This document shows, one piece after another, positions 32,711 to 37,127 of a DNA stretch of 37,127 nucleotides (its first letter is position 1; each line of letters begins with the position of its first letter). This DNA comes from Chloroflexota bacterium (lineage in GTDB: Bacteria > Chloroflexota > Dehalococcoidia > Lucifugimonadales > UBA3495). A model generated the notes under the pieces. The model did no database searches and was not told where the DNA came from. It saw only the letters and a list, made by a program, of their open reading frames with translations. The stretch is from positions 70,738 through 107,864 of the forward strand of contig JAPPLU010000087.1 in assembly GCA_028874075.1 (NCBI GenBank). Reading direction: 5' to 3'. The position numbers and the translations under genes were made by a program.

Positions 32711-32896
32711 CTATGAGTCAGAGTCGCCACCATTCCTGTCGTCTTTCTCGACCGGTCCGGCTGACTTTTTTACGAGAACAGGAACCGTAGGGTACCTTTC
32801 CCGGCTAAAGGTCAATCGCCACTTCTTGATTGGCTCTTCTCGGTCAGTGGGTTCCTCATTGTCTCTCCTGCCGGTTCTCCTAATGACTAATGACAT
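32711..32896 (-). CDS. Small charged hypothetical protein
   Basis: A 61-residue ORF rich in Arg, Glu, Asp and Lys, with no membrane helix and no recognised family. The start ATG at 32896 has GGGAGG 8 nt upstream, which supports real translation. It lies 27 nt after the membrane-protein gene on the same strand and is followed by a clear terminator, so it looks like the last gene of a two-gene operon. The upstream GTG at 32905 in the same frame overlaps the ribosome-binding site and is less likely. Confidence 0.5.
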   Translation of the reverse strand: MSLVIRRTGRRDNEEPTDREEPIKKWRLTFSRERYPTVPVLVKKSAGPVEKDDRNGGDSDS

Positions 32897-32922
32897 GACA
32901 ACCACCTCCCGTTGAGAAAGGT

Positions 32923-33543
32923 TTACACTCCGTGGCTGATTATATCATAGACTTCTGTTATGCCCCATCCTCTGGATTTGTCGCCGGGCGAAGCTGAATC
33001 GAACAGGATGTAATGAATCAGCAACGTTTCAACATGATGGGGAATCATAAACTGAAACACTTCCTGTAAAGATTGGCCCGGCTCGAGGACAATGTCGTCG
33101 TCCCCCAAGCTAAAGGACATTTCATCCAGAATTGGCCAAGGTGGATACAGCAGGTTTTCGCCAAGGAAATCCATTTCCGCCGTAACGGGGGCAACCTGCT
33201 GAAGAAGAAAGTACCCATCTCTCAACTCCACTTTAACCTTTGAGTTATTGTGCATTACAGTTGCCACATCCAGATGGATGTATCCACCTCCTAGACGCCG
33301 CTGGTTGATAGTGTGGGATACAGTTAGATGAGGCTCAGACTCTCGAAAAAGCTCAAACTTGACCGCGGCAAACATCCCGCCGAACAATATGGCAAGGATG
33401 GTTACGACGGCCAGCGCAATGTCAGCCCAATCTCCCAATTGCGCGCCATCGGGCAAGACCCAGTCCAGCAAGGCAACTAACGCGAAAAGGCTGACTACTG
33501 CGAGCAGGACCAGCAGCAGTATCTCAACGATCCTGTCTTGCAT
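32923..33543 (-). CDS. Hypothetical membrane protein with two N-terminal helices
   Basis: A 206-residue protein not recognised as a member of a named family. Two hydrophobic helices at about 7-29 and 40-62 are followed by a soluble domain of about 140 residues. This domain has beta-rich patterns (H-L-T-V-S-H-T-I-N, Y-I-H-L-D-V-A-T-V-M-H-N-N-S-K-V-K-V-E-L-R-D-G-Y, and I-V-L-E-P-G-Q-S-L-Q-E-V-F-Q-F-M-I-P). The strand pattern, with a central N-N-S-K and an E-P-G turn, resembles an immunoglobulin-like sandwich. It starts at an ATG just left of an intergenic palindrome. It probably shares a transcript with the small gene downstream. Confidence 0.65.
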   Translation of the reverse strand: MQDRIVEILLLVLLAVVSLFALVALLDWVLPDGAQLGDWADIALAVVTILAILFGGMFAAVKFELFRESEPHLTVSHTINQRRLGGGYIHLDVATVMHNNSKVKVELRDGYFLLQQVAPVTAEMDFLGENLLYPPWPILDEMSFSLGDDDIVLEPGQSLQEVFQFMIPHHVETLLIHYILFDSASPGDKSRGWGITEVYDIISHGV

Positions 33544-33589
33544 TCCCTATCGCACCTTTCCCATTCGGTTGCTTCTATTCCCCCGACGG

Positions 33590-33617
33590 GTAGGGGCGCA
33601 CGGCCGTGCGCCCCTAC
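33590..33617. repeat. 28-bp perfect palindrome (GTAGGGGCGCAC type)
   Basis: GTAGGGGCGCACGG is followed directly by its reverse complement. It lies between two minus-strand genes. This palindrome is a familiar interspersed element in environmental genomes. Confidence 0.65.
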
Positions 33618-33635
33618 GGTTGGTACTGGATTTGC

Positions 33636-33672
33636 CGCTTGTTCTTCGACAGGCTCAGGATGAGCGGTGGCA
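33636..33672. repeat. Short interspersed repeat of the TTCGACAGGCTCAGGA type
   Basis: TTCGACAGGCTCAGGATGAG is flanked by GCCGCT and AGCGGTGGC, short inverted arms. It lies immediately beside the 28-bp palindrome, just after the TPP-enzyme stop codon on the minus strand. Confidence 0.45.
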
Positions 33673-33680
33673 TCCGTCCC

Positions 33681-35318
33681 CTAGAAGCTGGAGCGGCGGG
33701 CCTCCAGGTTGGTGTGGATGTCGATGAGGACGGTGCGGCCCTCGGCGTTGTGCTGGCGTGCCTGCATGAGGGCGCCAGCCACCTCGCCGGGCTGGGTTAC
33801 AGTGATGCCAACCGCGCCCATGCCCTCGGCGATCTGGGCGTAGTTGCCCGACATGCGGGTGGCACCGTAAAGCTCGTTGGCGGTGGGGTAGCCGCCAGGG
33901 TAGGTGGCCATGCCGCCGTTGTTGAGGACGATGGTGGTGATGGGCGCGCCGGCCCGTACCGCCGTCTCAATGTCGAGGCCGGACATGCCAAAGGCGCCGT
34001 CGCCCATGAAGTTGAGGCAGAACTTGTCGGGGCGGGCCAGCTTGGCGCCGATCATCAGCGGTATGCCGTAGCCCAGGTGGGTGGTCTTGCCCCAACCGAT
34101 GTAGCTGTGGGGAGTGGTGCCGGTGTAGAAGGGCATCATGGTGTCGCGGGGAGCGCCGGCGTCGTGGGTGACGATGCTGTTGACCTTGTCCAGGGTGCGT
34201 TCCATTTCGCCGATGACGCGGTAGTGGCTGATGGGAGACTCGTCGGTCTTGAGGATGTCTTCCCACTCGGCCATCCAGGTATCGCGCACCTTGGCAATTT
34301 GCTCGGCTACGTCGGTGGTACCCTTCCGGCCGTTTTCCCCGGCCTGGGCCTTGACCTCGGCAATCATGGCCTTGAGGGTAAGCTTGGCATCGCCGGGGAG
34401 ACCCACGTCCACGGAGAAGTCCTTGTTGATGTCGTCAATACTCTCCACGTTGTGGATGATGACCTTGCCGTCGGGGATGGGCTGCCCGTAGCTGGTGCGG
34501 GTCATGCTGGAGCCCACGGCAAACAGCACATCGGACTCCTGCAGCCAGGTTCGGGCAGGCAGGGAGGTGGCGCTGCTGCCGGAACCCAGGGCCAGGGGAT
34601 GGCGCTCGTCGAAGGAGGACTTGCCGGGCATGGTGCAGTAAACGGGAATCTCGGCAAGCTCGGCGAACTCCTGGAGTTCCTCGGTAGCGCTGGCCATCAG
34701 GACACCCATGCCGGACCAGATGACGGGCTTGCGGGCGTTGAGGAGCAGGTTGACCGCTTCCTTGACGTCGCTGGCCTCGGGAGCCTGGCGCATACGCTTG
34801 GGCGGGTTGTAGTTCATGGCGGCTTCGGGGACTTCCTGGGTACCGATGTCGGCGGGAATCTCTACGATGACGGGGCCGGGGCGACCGTTGCGCAGGGCAT
34901 GGAAGGCGCGGCGCATGACGCTGGCAACCTGGCCGGGCTGGGTGATGACCTCGCCGAACTTGGAGACGCTGGCGTAGGTTCGGACGGGAGAGAAGTTGGG
35001 CTTCACCGAGTATTGATTCATGGCCGGGCCGCCGGGCAGATAGAGGATGGGCACATTGTCGCTGTAGGCCTGGGCCAGGCCGCCCATGGAGTTCTCGGAG
35101 CCGGGGCCGCCCTGGGTGATGGTGACGCCAAACTTCTCGCGGCCGTTGAGGCGGCTGTAGCCGTCGGCGGCCATGAGGGCTCCCCGCTCCTGGCGGAACA
35201 TAATGGTTCGGATACCTTCCTGGGCGACGTGCTCGATTAGCTGGTTAGATGGGAAGCAGGAGACCCACTCCACCCCCTCGAGTTTCAGGATTCGGGCCAC
35301 GGCCTGCATTACATTCAT
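33681..35318 (-). CDS. Thiamine-pyrophosphate-dependent enzyme (acetolactate synthase large-subunit-like)
   Basis: A 545-residue member of the acetolactate synthase/benzoylformate decarboxylase family. The catalytic Glu44 lies in F-R-Q-E-R-G-A-L-M-A-A-D-G-Y-S-R, followed by G-V-T-I-T-Q-G-G-P-G-S-E-N-S. The central domain contains the G-M-G-V-L-M segment, and the TPP/Mg2+ motif is G-D-G-A-F-G-M-S-G-L-D-I-E-T-A-V-R-A-G-A-P-I-T-T-I-V-L-N-N-G-G near the C-terminus. No ilv genes adjoin, so a catabolic carboligase or decarboxylase role (for example glyoxylate carboligase, oxalyl- or sulfo-substrate chemistry) is as likely as branched-chain synthesis. The start ATG has GGAGG about 10 nt upstream; the frame extends further to 35378 without support. 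Confidence 0.85.
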   Translation of the reverse strand: MNVMQAVARILKLEGVEWVSCFPSNQLIEHVAQEGIRTIMFRQERGALMAADGYSRLNGREKFGVTITQGGPGSENSMGGLAQAYSDNVPILYLPGGPAMNQYSVKPNFSPVRTYASVSKFGEVITQPGQVASVMRRAFHALRNGRPGPVIVEIPADIGTQEVPEAAMNYNPPKRMRQAPEASDVKEAVNLLLNARKPVIWSGMGVLMASATEELQEFAELAEIPVYCTMPGKSSFDERHPLALGSGSSATSLPARTWLQESDVLFAVGSSMTRTSYGQPIPDGKVIIHNVESIDDINKDFSVDVGLPGDAKLTLKAMIAEVKAQAGENGRKGTTDVAEQIAKVRDTWMAEWEDILKTDESPISHYRVIGEMERTLDKVNSIVTHDAGAPRDTMMPFYTGTTPHSYIGWGKTTHLGYGIPLMIGAKLARPDKFCLNFMGDGAFGMSGLDIETAVRAGAPITTIVLNNGGMATYPGGYPTANELYGATRMSGNYAQIAEGMGAVGITVTQPGEVAGALMQARQHNAEGRTVLIDIHTNLEARRSSF

Positions 35319-36210
35319 ACTTGTTTGTCCTCCATAGCTATATTTTTCGGAATTTCTGGCCGAGGGTGATTTTAACACAGGGGCGGCTTAGAGTTGCGGG
35401 CCGGCCTCAGCCGCCAGGTGACCGGTAAAGGTGTTCTTTTGGATGGGTTCAAGATTTTATTAATTAGTCCCGTTTTGGCCCATTCAGTTCCACTCCGAAT
35501 CTGGCGGTGGGTGTTGAGTGGTCGGCGGTTGGTTGAAGTATGACAGCGTTTTGCAGGCCACGCGGGGGATTGCTCCCAGGAATTGATTTCGGATTGCCAC
35601 AAGGGTGCCTCCTACAGGTAATGGACCAGGGTGGGCCCACGGACGTGCGTCCTAACGACGGCCCTTACACCCGGCTTTTGTCCTTACGGCAAGGACTGAA
35701 GGAATCTGAGCCAGGGCTGAGATGCAGGTCTGCCCCTGCGATGGCCGCAGAAACTTCCAGTGGTAGTAGTTTTATGGTGAATATGGGTCTTGCAGGTTGG
35801 CAAGGGTGTCGTGGCAACGGTTTCTAAAGTGCATCAGGCATACGGTTCCATCCAGTTAGCCTGTTGGCACAGGTCCTCAATGGGGCCTGCCTAAGCAGCT
35901 ACCGATAGCTATCTTACGGTGATGGAGAAGGGACAGTAGCAGGAGACAGAATAGCCTTCCAGTTGGGTTGGTTCAAACGCTGGTCCAATGCGGACAGACG
36001 AGTCCGCTCAATGAAGTTGCCTGCGAATCCACCTGACTCGACACGCAGCCGGCGCGGGCGGGAACTTGGCGGGCTGACGCCGATTTGTTAAGCTGGATGC
36101 AGTTGGAAAACCACTCATTTCGGGGAAGACTCGTGGCGCTCATCCGGGTGTCCCCAGAACAACTGATTGCCAGGGAAGAAAGGGTCAATCACCTACAGCC
36201 CTGGATTCGC
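35319..36210. other. Intergenic region without a recognisable gene
   Basis: Both strands contain only short ORFs without family motifs or ribosome-binding sites. There are small palindromes such as GGACGTGCGTCC near 35641, and no recognisable structured RNA. It precedes the tRNA-Ser gene. Confidence 0.5.
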
Positions 36211-36300
36211 GGAGAGGTGGCCGAGTGGTTGAAGGCGCCGGTCTCGAAAACCGGTATACCCGCAAGGGTATCGCGGGTTCGAATCCCGCTCTCTCCGCCA
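36211..36300 (+). tRNA. tRNA-Ser (anticodon CGA)
   Basis: Acceptor arm GGAGAGG (36211-36217) pairs with TCTCTCC (36290-36296), followed by discriminator G and an encoded CCA (36298-36300). The anticodon stem CCGGT/ACCGG encloses the loop CTCGAAA, giving anticodon CGA, which reads UCG. A long variable arm (TACCC-GCAA-GGGTA) marks it as a class II tRNA, and the T arm GCGGG-TTCGAAT-CCCGC is perfect. It is serine and not selenocysteine, because the anticodon is not UCA. A decayed integrase gene follows, consistent with its 3' end having served as an attachment site. Confidence 0.95.
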
Positions 36301-36479
36301 TAGTATCAATTCCCCCAGTATCATTGCAGACTCTTAACTTCCTCTAGCCCTATAGCATTGACTCCATTTCCGTCCGGGTAAGTATTGATAAGCGCAAACA
36401 CACCCAGCCGCATCCAGGATTTCTTGGTATAGAAATAGGCACATAAGTCGGGTATAAAATCCCCATCTAGCACTCCGGG

Positions 36480-37127
36480 GTGCATTGGCTGGCCCAACAA
36501 CAGGGGCTGACAGTTGCCAAAGTCGGCACAGTTACGCTGCCTGGACAGTATTCGGATGGAAACGGGCTCACACCGTTTGTGGAGAAATCCGGCTCCAAAC
36601 ACTGGGCGCAGCGTGTAACCATCCAGGGCCGAGGAGCGCCGGCGGCCCGCCATCCCCACATTTGCCAGGGCAACCGCGGAAGTGATTGGCGTCAGAGCGC
36701 CCTCCTGGACCAACCGCAGGCATCAGGCTCAATGGCTTAGTTTTCTTTCCTGCTATGCATTCCCACATGCCGGCTCCACGAGTGTCGCCGATATTATCGA
36801 AGCTGACAACTTCAAGGTGTTTACACCTATCTGGCTAAGTAAGCCCGAGACAGCGGGCCGGTTCAGGCAACGCATGGAAACGGTTCTGGATTGGCCCATC
36901 GCCCAAGGCTGGCGCAACGACAATCCCGCTAGTCGGTCGATCACCAAGGCTCTTCCCCAGACACCCAAGACATAGCGCTACTATCTGGCGTTGCACTACT
37001 CCGACGTTGAACACGCTTAGACTAAGATTGAGGGATCTGCTGCCTCCACGGCTATCAAACTTTCCTTGCGGTTTCTAGTACTACAACGACGAGTTATGCT
37101 GGTAAGGTGAGGGAATGAAGTAAGGAG
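36480..37127 (+). pseudogene. Decayed P4-type tyrosine integrase, extends past the window
   Basis: Remains of a phage/island integrase lie across frames. The DUF4102-type N-terminal domain is visible at about 36504-36630 (L-T-V-A-K-V-G-T-V-T-L-P-G-Q-Y-S-D-G-N-G-L, then S-G-S-K-H-W-A-Q-R-V-T-I). After a deletion and frame change, the core-binding domain runs from about 36649 to 36975, with P-T-F-A-R-A-T-A-E-V-I and P-I-W-L-S-K-P-E-T-A-G-R-F-R-Q-R-M-E-T-V-L-D-W. The catalytic domain begins after a TAG at 36973-36975 (L-A-L-H-Y-S-D-V) and is cut by another TAG before K-L-S-L-R-F-L-V-L. With several stops and a ~40-codon gap it cannot be functional. It sits about 200 nt downstream of tRNA-Ser. 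Confidence 0.8.

Noticed and set aside
33606..35240. 544-codon plus-strand ORF opposite the TPP enzyme
   Set aside because: A Gly/Val/His-rich shadow of the TPP enzyme gene, whose motifs are unambiguous on the minus strand.
36211..36300. tRNA-Sec linked to the selenoprotein
   Set aside because: The gene is a class II tRNA with a long variable arm, but the anticodon is CGA (Ser). tRNA-Sec would need UCA.
36321..36713. 130-codon minus-strand ORF after the tRNA
   Set aside because: It runs antisense to the integrase remains and has no family resemblance or ribosome-binding site.

Overview
The window looks like a piece of a GC-rich environmental bacterial chromosome, most likely Chloroflexota (a SAR202/Dehalococcoidia-like lineage). 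This is an inference from content: a family-5 solute-binding lipoprotein with a long Glu/Val-repeat stalk, a luciferase-like flavin monooxygenase, a TcuA-like flavoprotein, an acetolactate-synthase-like TPP enzyme, a coproheme decarboxylase, maleylpyruvate-isomerase-fold proteins and a UGSC selenoprotein. No rRNA or phylogenetic marker is present to prove it. UGA is normally a stop here.

Layout. 1-0.8 kb: tail of a TgpA-like transglutaminase coupled to an O6-alkylguanine-DNA methyltransferase, with a terminator. 1.2-3.3 kb: an orphan peptide-type solute-binding lipoprotein. 3.4-11.4 kb, minus strand: dihydropyrimidinase-like hydrolase, 5'-3' exonuclease, aminotransferase, M28 peptidase lipoprotein, DppC and DppB permeases. 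11.7-12.2 kb: remains of a duplicated binding-protein gene, followed by the intact copy (12.5-14.4 kb) with a good promoter. 14.5-17.8 kb: flavin monooxygenase and epoxide hydrolase around a repeat-rich gap. 18.0-19.6 kb: a two-gene cassette (DUF4365 nuclease-like protein plus an unknown partner). 19.7-21.9 kb: cation exchanger and coproheme decarboxylase. 22.1-24.7 kb: NHL-repeat gene interrupted by TGA, HAD phosphatase, ComB. 24.8-27.7 kb: glycine-oxidase-like flavoprotein and two tandem maleylpyruvate-isomerase-fold proteins. 27.7-29.2 kb: a two-gene AAA ATPase/TOPRIM cassette. 29.3-30.8 kb: TcuA-like flavoprotein. 31.0-32.6 kb: UGSC selenoprotein operon. 32.7-35.3 kb: two small or membrane proteins of unknown function and a TPP enzyme. 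36.2-37.1 kb: tRNA-Ser(CGA) followed by a decayed P4-type integrase, the edge of an old integrated element.

The most notable item is the selenoprotein at 32596-32051 (minus strand). Two ORFs that look separate are one 181-residue UGSC-family protein read through an in-frame TGA, with a perfect 9-bp hairpin at the right distance downstream to act as a bacterial SECIS. It is followed by a conserved uncharacterised gene on the same strand. The two small cassettes (AAA/TOPRIM and DUF4365 pair) are candidate defence or toxin-like modules. Several families of short palindromic intergenic repeats punctuate the window.
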